Of a stretch of 64,000 nucleotides of DNA, positions 34,082-45,383 are shown in pieces. A model generated the notes under the pieces. That model did no database searches and was not told the DNA's origin. It was given only the letters and a program-made list of their open reading frames with translations. This stretch comes from Macquaria australasica. Its lineage: Eukaryota; Chordata; Actinopteri; Centrarchiformes; Percichthyidae. The stretch is from positions 1-64,000 of the forward strand of contig SEMN01001213.1 in assembly GCA_005408345.1 (NCBI GenBank). Direction: 5' to 3'. Every line of letters begins with the position of its first letter. Position 1 is the stretch's first letter. Both the position numbers and the translations under genes were made by a program.

Positions 34082-34499
34082 ATCCAGACCTACTAAGTGT
34101 GGGTAGCTTTCATATATTGTCTAATTTATCCCATATTGGATGTACTACTATGACTTGCACCAGGAGTTTATCACTGGTTTTCTCCCAGCACATTTGGGTC
34201 AGCCTTCATTTGAGACCCAGCTTTTATTTATCACAGCTTTATTTGAGAATAGGTAGTCAACACACACACACACACACACACCAGGAGCCCTAGGTATCTC
34301 ACTCAAGTCTACGAGATAACGTAGTCCTCTCCTCTGCTGGAAACATCAAATAAGTCATCAACAGTCAAGGTCTTTGCGGACTCATCACGCTAGTCGTGGT
34401 CATCTGACCTCAGCAAGCAGTTCCTGGTCATTGCTGACCTCATCACTACACATCACAATCACAAACAACAGTTGCAACAGTTGTTGTGTGATTGTTTTG
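34082..34499. other. glra intron 5 segment with (CA)n
   Basis: Intronic DNA with a (CA)n run at 34261-34281. No gene features. Confidence 0.7.
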
Positions 34500-35085
34500 T
34501 TCTGTAGCATCTACCAGAGGGGAGTTGGAACAGGTTGTGTCCAGGGTGTGATGGATCTGCAGTGATGGTTCCTGCCCGTTTCCTGACTCTGGAGATGTAT
34601 AAGTCCTGAATGGAGGGCAGGTTAGCACCAGTGATTCTTTCTACAGCCCTGACTGTCCGTTGTAGTCTGTTCCTGTCCTGTTTGGTGGCTGATCCAAACC
34701 ACACAGTGATGGATGTGCAGAGAACAGACTGGATGATAGCAGTGTAGAAATGGACCAGCAGCTCCTGAGGCAGGTTGAACTTCCTGAGTTGGCGCAGGAA
34801 GTACATCCTCTGCTGGGCCTTCTTGATGATGGAGTCGATGTTGGATGTCCACTTTAGGTCCTGGGAAATTGTGGATCCCAGAAACCTGAAGGTTTCCACA
34901 GCAGACACAGTGCTGTTCAGTATGGCGATGGGGGGCAGTGTTGTGGGGCTCCTCCTGAAGGCCACTGTCATCTCCACAGTTTTGAGCGTGTTTAGCTCCA
35001 GGTTGTTCTGACCGCACCAGAGGGCCAGCTATTCATCTCCCATCTGTATGCAGACTCGTCACTGTCCTGGATGAGGCCGATGACC

Positions 35086-35482
35086 GTTGTTGCTGTTATT
35101 AGTATTGCTATTATAATGTTGCTCTTAGTGTTGTTTCCGTTGGTGTTAACATCAATTCCATTACCATATCTATGCTGTATTGAGCTGCTGTATGTTCTCT
35201 TTCCTCCTGCTCTCTCTCTCCCGCTCCCCCCTTCCCCCTTCAACCCAACCGGTCGAGGCAGATGACCGCCCACCTTGAGCCTGGTTCTGCTCGAGGTTTC
35301 TACCTGTTAAAGGGGAGTTTTTCCTTGCCACTGTCGCATAGTGCTTGCTCATGGTGGGAACTGTTGGGTCTCTGTAAATATAAAGAGTCGGTCTAGACCT
35401 GCTCTATTAGAAAAAGTGCCCTGAGATAACTTTGTTATGATATGGCGCTATATAAATAAAACTGAATTGAATTGAATTGAAT
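35086..35482 (+). mobile_element. L2 3'-tail fragment nested in the copy D RT gene
   Basis: Begins gttgttgctgttattagtattgc and ends ...gaattgaattgaat. It sits exactly at the RT catalytic box of copy D: the minus-strand frame reads LLKFAD up to 35483 on one side and resumes at VIGLIQ on the other, so FADD is disrupted. Confidence 0.9.
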
Positions 35483-35499
35483 CTGCAAATTTCAGGAGT

Positions 35500-37045
35500 T
35501 TAACAGATGGGTCTCCTGAGGTGCAGTCGTGTGTGTAGAGGGAGAAGAGCAGTGGGAAGAGCACACACCCCTGGGGGGCGCCAGTGCTGATTGGCCGGGT
35601 GCTGGATGTGATGTTCCCTAGCCTCATCTGCTGCCTCCTGTCTGTCAGGAAGTTTGTGATCCACTGACAGGTGGGGGGCTGGCACAGTGAGCTGGGTGAG
35701 TTTGGTGTGAAGGATGTCTGGGATGATGGTGTTGAACGCCAAGCTGAAGTCCACAAACAGGATCCTTGCGTAGGTCCCTGAAGAGTCAAGGTGTTGCAGG
35801 ACGTAATGCAGTCCCATGGTGACTGCGTCATCCACTGACCTGTTTGCCCGGTAGGAAAACTGCAGGTGGTCCAGCAGGGGGCCTGTGATGTCCTTCAGGT
35901 GGGCCAACACCAGTCTTTCGAAGGACTTCATGACTACAGACATCAGGGCGACAGGCCTGTAGTCATTTAGTCCTGTGATGGAGAGTTGTTTGGGGACCGG
36001 GATGATTGTGGAGCGTTTGAAGTAGGAGGGAACTTCACACAGCTCCAAAGATCTGTTGAAGATCTGCGTGAAGATGGGAGCTAGCTGGTCAGCACAGACT
36101 TTCAGACAGGAGGGTGAGACGGCATCTGGACCTGGTGCCTTCCTGATCTTCTGTCTGTGAAAAAGCCGACACACATCCTCTTCACAGATCCTGAGTGCAG
36201 GTGGTTGGGGTAAGTGGGGAGGGGGTGGCAAGGGGTGTAGGTGGTTGTTTGATGTCGGGTGAGGGGTGTGAGTGTGGGCTTGTCAAACCTACAGTAGAAC
36301 ACATTCAGGTCATCAGCCAGTTGGTGATTCTCCACACTGACACCGGGTCATTGGCTGTTTTCAGCTTTTGAGTGTAGCTCCTCTTTGCTACTCTGATCTC
36401 CTTGGTCATTGTGTTTCTGGCCTGGTGGTACAGGATCCTGCCCCCACTTCTGTAGGCCTCCTCCTTGGCCTGACAAAGCTGCCTGAGTTTTACTGTAAAC
36501 CAGGGTTAATTGTTGTTGTATGTGCAGAAGGTTTTAGTTGGCACACACATTTCCTCACAAAAACTGATGTAAGATGTCACAGTGTCAGAGAGTTCATCCA
36601 AGTCTGTAGCTGCAGCCTCAAAAACACTCCAATCAGTGCAGTCAAAGCAGGATTGCAATTCCAGTTTTGCCTCGTTGGTGCATCTTCTCAAGGTCTTGAC
36701 CACAGGCTTAGCTGATTTTAGTTTCTGTCTGTAGGTCGGAAGAAGATGAACTAGACAGTGATCAGAGAGTCCCAAAGCTGCACGGGGTACAGAGTGATAG
36801 GCATGTGGTGTAGCAATGGTCCAGAATATTTGTATCCCTGGTGGGACACTTAATGTGCTGTCTGTATTTTGGAAGTTCATGGCTGAGGTTTGCTCTGTTA
36901 AAATCCCCAAGAACAATGAGTAGGGAGTCTGGATGGTTTTGCTCCACATAGTTATCTGGTCAGACAGGTAAACACCGACCAGAATAAACGAGGAGAAGTC
37001 CCGCGGTGAATAAAAGGGTTTACAGTTTATGAACAAGGTCTCCAA
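35500..37045 (-). pseudogene. family B LINE endonuclease/RT remnant
   Basis: Two main open pieces remain. 36506-37045 has PFYSPRDFSSFILVGVYL, IVLGDFN in a shifted frame, and ALGLSDHCLVHLLPTYR with the catalytic Ser-Asp-His intact. 35500-36231 has the RT fingers and palm up to about SLAFNTI, then a frameshift within TDRRQQMRLG (about 35640-35700). It is not translatable as one protein. Its closest relative in the window is the endonuclease part at 43.13-44.56 kb. Confidence 0.8.
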
Positions 37046-37560
37046 GTCAGGACTGCATGATTTCCTTAAAACTGTGACATCTGTACACCAACCTTCGTTT
37101 ACGTAAAAGCAGATTCCACCTCCCCTCGTTTTCCCCGATAGCTCTGTTACTCAGTACGCTCAGAGGAGTTGGAAGCCCAGTAGATGGAGTGTGCTATCGA
37201 GGATGTGTTCACCAAGCCAGGTTTCGGTGAAGCACAGGGCTGCAGATCTGTAAAAGTCCATATTTGTTCTATTGAGAAGTAGCAGTTCGTCCATCTTGTT
37301 GGCCAGAGAGCAGACATTCGCCAAATGTATTGACGGGAGCGCTGTTCAAAATCCCCGCTGTCTCAGTTTAACTAGCATTCCGGCTCATTTCCTGTGTCAG
37401 TGTCTCCGGCAAATCCTGGTGAGAGCTGCTGCTCCTCCAACTAATAACTCCGTGAAACTTTCCGGTTCAATGAAAACCAGTGAAAAAGTTTGACCAGAGG
37501 ATATTCTGATGTTTAACAGCTCCTCCCTGGTGAATGTGACCAGAGAGGGAGAGCAAAAAA

Positions 37561-37950
37561 GTGAGGTCATATTCTTCGTATTCTGGTATGCAATCTGCAA
37601 TCACTTCATATTCATTGTCTTCTGCTAATTACTACATATTCCTTGCTGTTGGCCAATTGCTCATATTGATTGTATTGTGGTAAGTGGTGTCATATTCTTT
37701 ACAGTGGTAATATTTGGCTTTTCTGCTGCTCACTGTCTAGATTAGATTTTATCTGTTATTTCCAGTCATGATGACCTGTTACATAATGGTCATTAAATTC
37801 TTTCAGATCTTAGCCAGCAATATACACACTTTGGTCATTGAGGGATATATAGGTACCCTAATTTAGTATTCAGTCATGCTGTCATCGGCACATGTTGCTG
37901 GTAATTGCTGTATTTCATTGCATTCTACCAGTTGCTACTTCACTGCATTC
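37561..37950. other. unassigned intronic DNA
   Basis: T-rich sequence with repeated catattc/ttgctg words (for example tcatattcttc, tcatattcattg, catattccttg, catattgattg within 37567-37700), possibly a degenerate short repeat and part of the YR element that follows. Confidence 0.4.
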
Positions 37951-38155
37951 TGCAATTACAACATTGTCATTGCATTACGGCAAGTCCTCATCAAAAGCAA
38001 CCTATTTCCTCAGCATTTTTCAGGGCATTCTTTTAGGGTAGGCACTGCTACTTCTGCTGCCAAACATAGCATGTCATCCATCTCCCTGCACTTCCTACAC
38101 TCCCTACATTCGCCCTGATGTCAACACTGTTCTAAGATCTAAGATCTCTGAAGCC
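37945..38155 (+). pseudogene. second tyrosine recombinase C-terminal fragment
   Basis: The frame reads IALRQVLIKSNLFPQHFSGHSFRVGTATSAAKHSMSS, with GHSFR as the His-x-x-Arg box, at about 37970-38078. After a short gap with a frame change, 38091-38156 reads SYTPYIRPDVNTVLRSKISEA then stop, containing the catalytic Tyr. The about 30 bp linker that normally encodes LGRWxS is missing. It belongs to the same enzyme class as the 27.1-27.4 kb fragment but differs clearly in sequence (GTATSAAK versus the other copy), so it comes from another YR element family. Confidence 0.65.
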
Positions 38156-38758
38156 TAATTTCCTGGTAGGTCATACACATAACTGGTGGTGGTGTTCTTG
38201 TTTTATGGTTGTCAAAGTGCTGTTGTTTATTCACCATTGCTGATCATGGCTGACCTAGCAAATATTCGCACAATTTACACTTTGCACCACATACACATAT
38301 AGAAGACATATACTTGTGGAAGACATATCGGTCATACAGATTGCAAGGTCAATGTTTCCTCTCATCCTCTCTTGCTCTCCCCCTGATCTGTATGTGCGTG
38401 CCTGTATATTTCCTGTGTTGTCTGCTGCATGGCATCAGAGACAGCAGCAAGACAGCAATAAAAATAATCCATTATATATACATATATAAAGACAACAGAG
38501 CTAGATCTATGTATGGTAATGCCTCTGGCCAGTGGGCTGGAGCAGAATAAAACCAACAATGAAGACAAATAAAAAAATAAATGAATAAAAATAATCCAAG
38601 TGCTATATGTCCCCAGGGGCGAGGCTAAGCTCCTGATTGGAGAAAGAATGAATTAGTCATCATAAATTTATCAACATTATTAAACATGACTTTGTGTTTC
38701 CTTAAAAAGATACAGCCACGTGACTGCTTAAATGCTGTTTCCATGAGTCAAGGGGAAG
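38156..38758. other. glra intron 5 segment
   Basis: No element recognised. Contains a short tatata run near 38474-38488 and an A-rich aataaaaaaataaatgaataaaaat stretch near 38567-38590. Confidence 0.6.
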
Positions 38759-38820
38759 GAGGTAGCTTCTGCTAGCCATCTCCCGGCAACTCCCGAGCAG
38801 CCGGGAAGCCAGGGAGTCTG

Positions 38821-39417
38821 GATGACTGTCCAAAAAAAGCATAGCCCTAAACCCATGCCCACGGTTCACCACCGACCCGTTCACGTTTCTAACAGGTTCT
38901 CTCCACTCAGCGACACACCCGCTGAGAAACCAACTCTGATTATTGGCAGCTCCATTTTGCGAAACGTGAAATTAGCGACACCAGTGACCATAGTCAAATG
39001 CATCCCAGGGGCCAGAGCGGGCAACGTTGAATCCTATTTAAAACTGCCGGATAAGGATAAGTGTAAATGCTAAGATTGTTATTCACGTCGGCGGTAATGA
39101 CACCCGATTACGCCAATCAGAGGTCACGAAAATTAATGTTGAGTCGGTGTGTACATGCAAAGACAATGTCGGACTCCGTAGTTTTCTCTGTGCCCCTACC
39201 TAATCTTACTAGCGATGACATGTATAGCCACATGTCATCATTCAACCGCTGGTTGTCGAGGTGGTGTCCAGGTAATGATGTGGGCTTTGTAGATAATTGG
39301 CAGACTTTCTGGAGAAGACCTGGTCTGATTAGGAGAGATGGCATTCATCCCACTTTGGATGGAGCCGCTCTCATATCTAGAAATCTGGCTGAATTTAATA
39401 GTGGCCCAAAGCCATGA
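38821..39417 (+). pseudogene. L2 ORF1 (SGNH esterase-like), copy 2
   Basis: Pieces of the ORF1 protein are TVQKKHSPKPMPTVHHRP and TLIIGSSILRNVKL (block I Ser, codon CGA for Arg intact here). A frame change near 39065 follows, then VHVGGND-type sequence near 39090 and FVDNWQTFWRRPGLIRRDGIHPTLDGAALIS (block V Asp-x-x-His), ending PKP and TGA at 39415-39417. The Gly-x-Ser, Gly-x-Asn-Asp and Asp-x-x-His blocks identify the SGNH hydrolase-like esterase known from CR1/L2 ORF1 proteins. It is broken by one frameshift. Confidence 0.8.
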
Positions 39418-39453
39418 CAGCTCAGAGTTCAGACCATAGACTTAATACAGTCT

Positions 39454-42412
39454 GTGGTCCAGACCAGGAGGCAGAGTTGCAGTCCTACACGCTTCTCTGC
39501 ACTTCCATTAGAGCAGTTACCCACCCTAAACTCCACAGAGAGGTTGTCTGCCCCCCCACCACTTAAATTATTTAAATCAAAAGTAAACAGAAGAGGAGTT
39601 ACACATAAAAACCTAATAAAAAGTAAAACCTCCACTGCAACAGTACAACAAAATAGGAGAATTAAATGTGGACTCTTAAACATCAGATCTCTCTCATCTA
39701 AAGCTGTTCTAGTAAATGATCTAATATCAGATTATAATATTGATTTAATTTGTCTTACTGAAACCTGGCTGTGTCACAATGAATACGTTAGCCTAAATGA
39801 ATCCACTCCCCCCAGTCACATTAATACTCACATTCCTCGAGGCACAGGCCGAGGAGGTGGAGTTGCAGCCATCTTCGACTCAAGCCTATTAATCACACCT
39901 AAACCAAAACTAAATTATAACCCGTTCAAAAGCCTTGTTTTTAGCCTTTCACACCCAACCTGGAAAACACTACAGTCAATTCTATTTGTTATAGTGTACT
40001 GAGCTCCTGGACCGTATTCTGAATTTATCTGATTTCTCAGAGTTCTTATCAGGTTTAGTCCTTAAAACAGGTAAAATAATTATTGTAGGTGATTTTAATG
40101 TTCATGTGGATGTAGAAAATGATAGCCTTAGTGCTGCGTTTATCTCATTATTAGATTCGATTGGCTTCTGTCAGAGTGTTCATAAACCCACTCACTGTTT
40201 TAACCACACCCTCGACCTTGTTCTTGTCTATGGCATTGAAATTGAACATCTAATAGTCTTTCCACAGAATCCTTTTTTATCAGACCATTATTTAATAACT
40301 TTTGAAATCCTATTACTGGACTACACCCCATTAGGCAAACATTCCTACACTAGATGTCTATCTGATAGTGCTATAGCCAAATTTAAGGAAGTGATTCCAT
40401 CGGCATTTAATTCAGTTCCATGTCTCAATATAACAGATGACTCATATGCTAACTTTAGTCCCTCCCAAATTGATCATCTTGTTGATAGTGCTGCAGGCTC
40501 ACTACGAATAACACTCGACTCTATCGCCCCTCTAAAAAAGATAATAAAACAGAGGAGGTTAGCTCCATGGTTCCACCAATCTGGAAGAATCATGTTTAGC
40601 CTGGCAAGATAGTCTTAAAATTTATAGGAAGGCCCTCCGCAGTGCTAGAGCAGCTTACTACTCATCATTAATAGAGGAAAATAAGAACAACCCCAGGTTT
40701 CTGTTCAGCACTGTAGCCACAGCTCTGTTAAGCCATGTATTCCTATAGACCTCAGTAGTAACGACTTCATGAGCTTCTTTAATGACAAAATTCTAACTAT
40801 TAGAGACAAAATTCAGCACTTCCTGTCCTCAGCCGGTACTGACTTATCTTCAAACACAGGAATCTTAGAAACAACTGTAAAACCTGATATACATTTAGAC
40901 TGCTTTTCTCCCATCAATCTTAATCAACTAACTTCAATGATTTCTTCATCTAAGCTATCAACGTGTCTCTTAGACCCTGTCCCAACTAGGGTGCTTAAAG
41001 AAGTTTTACCCTTAGTTAGCACTTCTTTACTAGATATGATCAATCTGTCCTTATTAAAAGGTTATGTGCCACAGTCCTTTAAAGTAGCTGTAATTAAACC
41101 TCTTCTTAAAAAGCCCACTCTTGATCCAGGGGTGTCAGTTGTGTGACACAACAATAAGCTGTTTGAGGATTTTCAGTCAGGATTTAGAGTGCATCATAGC
41201 ACAGAGACAGCACTGGTGAAAGTTACAAATGACCTCCTAATTGCATCTGACAAAGGACTTGTCTCTGTACTTGTCTTATTAGATCTTAGTGCCGCATTCG
41301 ATACCATTGACCATCACATTCTATTACAGAGACTAGAACATTTAATTGGCATTAAAGGCACCGCACTAAGCTGGTTTAAATCCTATTTATCAGATCGATA
41401 TCAGTTTGTACATGTTAACAATGAATCCTCTATGCACGCCAAAGTTAGTCACAGAGTTCCACAAGGTTCTGTGCTTGGACCAATTCTATTCACCTTATAT
41501 ATGCTTCCTTTAGGCAATATTATTAGGAAGCACTCCATAAATTTTCATTGTTATGCAGATGATACCCAATTATACTTATCAATCAAGCCAGATGAAACCA
41601 ATCAATTAGCTAAACTTCAAGCATGCCTTAAGGACATAAAAACCTGGATGACCTGCAATTTTCTGATGTTAAACTCAGACAAAACCGAAGTTATTGTACT
41701 TGGCCCCGAACACCTTCGAAACACATTATCTAAAGATATAGTTTCTCTAGATGGCATTGCCCTGGCCTCCAGCGAACACCGTAAGGAATCTTGGAGTTAT
41801 CTTTAATCAGGATATGTCCTTTAACTCCCACATAAAACAAACTTCAAGAACTGCCTTTTTTCATTTACGTAACATTGCAAAAATCAGACACATCCTGTCT
41901 CAAAAAGATGCAGAAAAACTAGTCCATGCATTTGTTACATCTAGGCTGGATTATTGCAACTCTCTATTATCAGGCTGCCCCAATAAATCCCTTAAGACTC
42001 TCCAGCTGATCCAGAATGCTGCGGCACGTTTACTGACAAGAACCAGAAAAAGAGAACATATTTCTCCAATTTTAGCTTCTCTAGACTGGCTCCCTGTAAA
42101 ATCCAGAATAGAATTTAAAATCCTTCTCCTCACCTTCAAAGCCCTAAATGGTCACCATCATATCTTAAAGAGCTCATAGTACCCTATTACCCCACTAGAG
42201 CACTGCGCTCCCAGAATGCAGGGTTCCTTGTGGTTCCTAGAGTCTCTAAAAGTAGAATGGGAGCCAGAGCCTTCAGCTATCAAGCTCCTCTCCTGTGGAA
42301 CCAGATCCCAGTTTGTGTACGGAAGGCGGACAACCTCCTCACATTTAACAGTAGGCTTAAGACTTTCCTCTTTGATAAAGCTTATAGTAGGGCTGACTCA
42401 GGTGACCCCTGA
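39454..42412 (+). pseudogene. L2 ORF2 remnant, copy 2
   Basis: The endonuclease part is open from 39454 to a TGA at 40000 (VIVY then stop where the others have VIVYRAPG). It then continues in pieces with LSDHYLITFE intact, and RT with FDTIDHHILLQRL, RVPQGSVLGPILF and FHCYADDTQLYLS (about 41549-41587). A deletion removes most of the segment after LLKKPTLDPG, and the frame is lost near 41775 and 42150. It is not functional. Confidence 0.88.
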
Positions 42413-43125
42413 GCCACCCCTTAGTTATGCTGCTATAGGCCTAGACTGCCGGGGGACTTCCTATGATGCACTGAGCTCCTCTCTCCTCCTCTTTCTCTCC
42501 ATCTGTACGCCCTCACATCCCATCAATGCTTGTTACTAATTCAACTTCTTCCCGTAGTTGTGTGCTTTCTCTCCTCTTTCTCTCCTCTCCTTCTGTTGCT
42601 TTCTGCAGGTATTTCTGCCTCCGGAGCTGTAGAGTCTTGATCTATGGTTGCGGCCACCTGCTGCCCCCTTGCTCCTGCTCTGCACCCGCTGCTGCTATTA
42701 CTGTTATTGCTGTTATTATTAGTATTACTATTATAATATTGCTCTTAGTATTATTTCTGTTGGTGTTATCATCAATACCATTACCACAGCTATTGCTTTA
42801 CATCCCTATGTGAAACTGTATTGTGCTGCTGTATGTTCTCTTTCCTCCTGCTCTCTCTCTCCCGCTCCCCCCCTCCCCCTTCAACCCAACCGGTCGAGGC
42901 AGCTGACCGCCCACCTAGAGCCTGGTTCTGCTCGAGGTTTCTACCTGTTAAAAGGGAGTTTTTCCTTGCCGTTGTCGCCTAGTGCTTGCTCATGGTGGGA
43001 ACTGTTGGGTCTCTGTAAATATAAAGAGTCGGTCTAGACCTGCTCTACTCGAAAAAGTGCCCTGAGATAACTTTGTTATGATATGGCGCTATATAAATAA
43101 AACTGAATTGAATTGTTAAATTGAA

Positions 43126-44560
43126 CAACAATTCATGAACATCAGGGATACAACTTTTGCAGACTTATTTCCAACTTTCCTCGCCCCATCCATGGAATTA
43201 CTGGATATTCTGGTCAAAGGTGCCCTCACCTTTGTCCACGCAGTGAAACGCCGGGGGAGAGGGAAACATGGTGGTGCGCTCGTGTGTCTTCGCCGGCACG
43301 GACTTTGAACACCACTACCGGCAATATTTCTCTCCAATGTGCGTTCACTGTGCAATAAACTGGATGAACTTCAGCTACTGGTGGGGAAAAACAGAGATGT
43401 TTCTTCGTCTTCCGTTTTGTGTTTCACGGAGACGTGGCTGTGTGGATCGGTACCAGACTCTGCGCTGCAGCTGGCAGGATTCCAACTTTTCAGAGTGGAT
43501 CACAACACAGAACTCTCAGGCAAAACTAAAGGTGGAGGTATCTGTTTTTACATTAACAGTGGCTGGTGTGACATTCCACTGCAGGCCAACATGCAGGAGG
43601 CACAGCACATGCTCGCCAACCAGATACTGTGTGTGGAGCAGACAAACCCGGACTCCTTAGTTATTGTTCTCTGCGACTTTAACAAAGGTAATCTCACCCA
43701 CGAACTCCCAAAATACAGACAGTTTATTAAATGTCCGACCAGAGAGGAGAATGTTCTGGATCACTGTTACACTACAGTCAGCAGTGCCTATCATGCCGTC
43801 CCCCGCGCTGCACTGGGACACTGACCACGTCATGGTCCACCTGATTCCTACAGGCAGAAATTAAAACTTTCTAAACCTGTTGTGAGGACATCAAAGCAGT
43901 GGGTCAGTGAAGCCATGGAGGATCTTCGTGCGTGCCTGGACTGTATTGACTGGGATGTTTTCAGGACTACTGCCAACAGAGTTCACAGAGGCTGTGACGT
44001 CATACATCAGCTTCTGTGAGGACTGCTGTGTACCATCATGCACCAGGGTGAGTTACAACCATGACAAACCCTGGTTCACAGCTAAGCTCAGACAGCTAAG
44101 GTTGGAAAAGGAAGAAGCGTTCAGGAGTGGGGGACAAGGCCAGGTTTAAAGAGTCAAAGTACTGGTTTAGCAAGGCAGTGAGAGAAGCTAAACAACTGTA
44201 CTCTGAGAAACTCCAACACCAGTTCTCAGCCAACGACTCTGCTGCTGTCCGGAGGGAGCTCCGGCAGATTACCAGCTACAAACCTAAAGCGCCCCACTCC
44301 AATAACGACTTGCGCCTGGCTTTGACACTATCCACCAGCTCCACCCCACAATCTCCACCTCCCCCACCACAGCAGGGGCCTGGGCCCCCCCACAACTGCC
44401 CACCTTAGAGGCCCCCTCCTCCCCCACCACAGTGACGACTCTCTCCATCCTGGAGAGAGATGTTAACAGACTGTTCAAGAGGCAAAACCCCCGCAAAGCA
44501 GCCGGACCAGACTCTGTTTCTCCCTCCACCCTGAAGCAGTGTGCTGATCAGCTGTTCCTC
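43126..44560 (+). mobile_element. Rex1-like LINE, family B, copy E (5' part only)
   Basis: Homologous to the endonuclease half of copy D: MRSLCNKLDELQLLVGKN, CFTETWLCGSVPDSALQLAG, GKTKGGGICFYINSGWC, DFNKGNLTHELPKYRQFIKC and YHAVPRAALGH. It then passes into KPWFTAKLRQLR and AAGPDSVSPSTLKQCADQL, where homology stops at about 44555 before the RT palm. Several frameshifts are present. It begins about 10 bp after the L2 copy 2 tail, so it is either cut by that insertion or was used as its landing site. Confidence 0.8.
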
Positions 44561-44639
44561 AACGACGTTAATGTTAACGTTTTCATCCCAATTTTGTTTA
44601 ACGAAAAATGTGTCAATTGAAGGCACACTTCTTAATAGT

Positions 44640-45185
44640 GACGCTGGGTCCAGCTGCAGCCGCAGCCTCCAGCGCCGGTTCCGGTCTAGCTGCAGCCGCA
44701 GCCTCCAGCGCCTGTTCCGGACCAGCTGCCGCAGCCGCAGCCTCCAGTGCCTGTCCAGCTGCCGCCGCCGCAGCCTCCAGTGCCTGTCCAGCTGCCGCCG
44801 CCGCAGCCTCCAGTGCCTGACCAGCGGCCGCCGCCGCCGCAGCCTCCAGTGCCTGTTCCGGACCAGCGGCCGCTGCAGCCTCCTGTTCCAGTGCCCGTCC
44901 GGCTGCCGCCGCAGCCTCAGCCTCCAGTGCCCGTCCGGCTGCCGCCGCAGCCTCAGCCTCAGCCTCCAGTGCCCGTCCGGCTGCCGCCGCAGGTGCCCCA
45001 GCAGCCGCAGGTGCCACAGCAGCCTCAGCCGCCCCAGCAGCCTCCGGTGCCAGGTCCCGTCCAGCTGCAGCCGCAGCAGCCTCCGGTGCCAGGTCCCGTC
45101 CAGCTGCAGCCGCAGCAGCCTCCGGTGCCAGTTCCTCCTCGTCGCCGGCCTCCAGAGCGGCTCCTTCCTCGTCGCCGGCCTCCAG
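44640..45185. repeat. GC-rich 33/36/42 bp VNTR, open in several frames
   Basis: About fifteen units of the form (gtccagctgccgccgcag)(cctccagtgcct), with lengths of 33, 36 or 42 bp, all multiples of three. The plus-strand frame from 44747 reads a Pro-rich protein (PVQLPPPQPPVP units, later QVPQQPQ and PVPGPVQLQPQQP units) to 45313. The other plus frames and one minus frame also stay open because of the period. It follows the truncation point of copy E. No host domain was recognised, and the start and the flanking sequence are not those of a known gene. Confidence 0.8.
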
Positions 45186-45220
45186 GGGTTAGGGTTAACC
45201 CTAACCCTACCCCTAACCCT
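45186..45220. repeat. telomere-like palindrome and CCCTAA repeats
   Basis: 45186-45207 is a perfect 22 bp palindrome built from head-to-head telomere units (core GGTTAGGGTTAACCCTAACC), followed by tacccctaaccct. It lies directly at the end of the VNTR. Confidence 0.85.
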
Positions 45221-45383
45221 TTAAGAATACATTGTGTGCTGATGCTGCTTGCCACTTCTCCTTCTGTTATGCATTTTAGAACTGCATTTGACCCAGTCTT
45301 GCATGAACAATAAGATTACGATTTTCCTTGAAGTCTGAGTTAAGGTTTAAAAATAAAATAAAACTGGTTGCACAAAACCCCCT

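Larger units (their letters stand above)
34500..37560 (-). mobile_element. Rex1-like LINE, family B, copy D, interrupted by an L2 tail
   Basis: The minus strand encodes an endonuclease (about 36500-37300) and an RT in pieces. Left of the insertion (34500-35085) are VIGLIQDSDES, FLGSTISQDLKW, AQQRMYFLRQLRKFNLP, VWFGSATKQDRNRL and RKRAGTITADPSHPGHNLFQL. Right of it (35483-36335) are RKAPGPDAVSPSCLKVCADQ, YRPVALMS, ARILFVDFSLAFNTI and STGAPQGCVLFPLLFSLYTHD. The order is that of a Rex1/CR1-related non-LTR element. Multiple frameshifts and a degraded 3' end make it inactive. Confidence 0.82.
38759..43115 (+). mobile_element. L2-type LINE, copy 2
   Basis: Begins inside ORF1 at the segment homologous to 53487 in copy 3 and runs through ORF2 to a complete 3'UTR with ATTGA tail. 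Internal deletions relative to copy 3 include about 70 bp near 40571, about 19 bp near 40721 and about 100 bp near 41132. It sits in the 19 kb glra intron, antisense to the gene, and abuts the family B LINE at 43126. Confidence 0.92.

Noticed and set aside
44613..45017. Minus-strand Ala-rich frame resembling elastin
   Set aside because: It lacks the Lys-Ala-Ala-Lys cross-linking motif and Gly-Val-rich segments, and results from translating the VNTR backwards.
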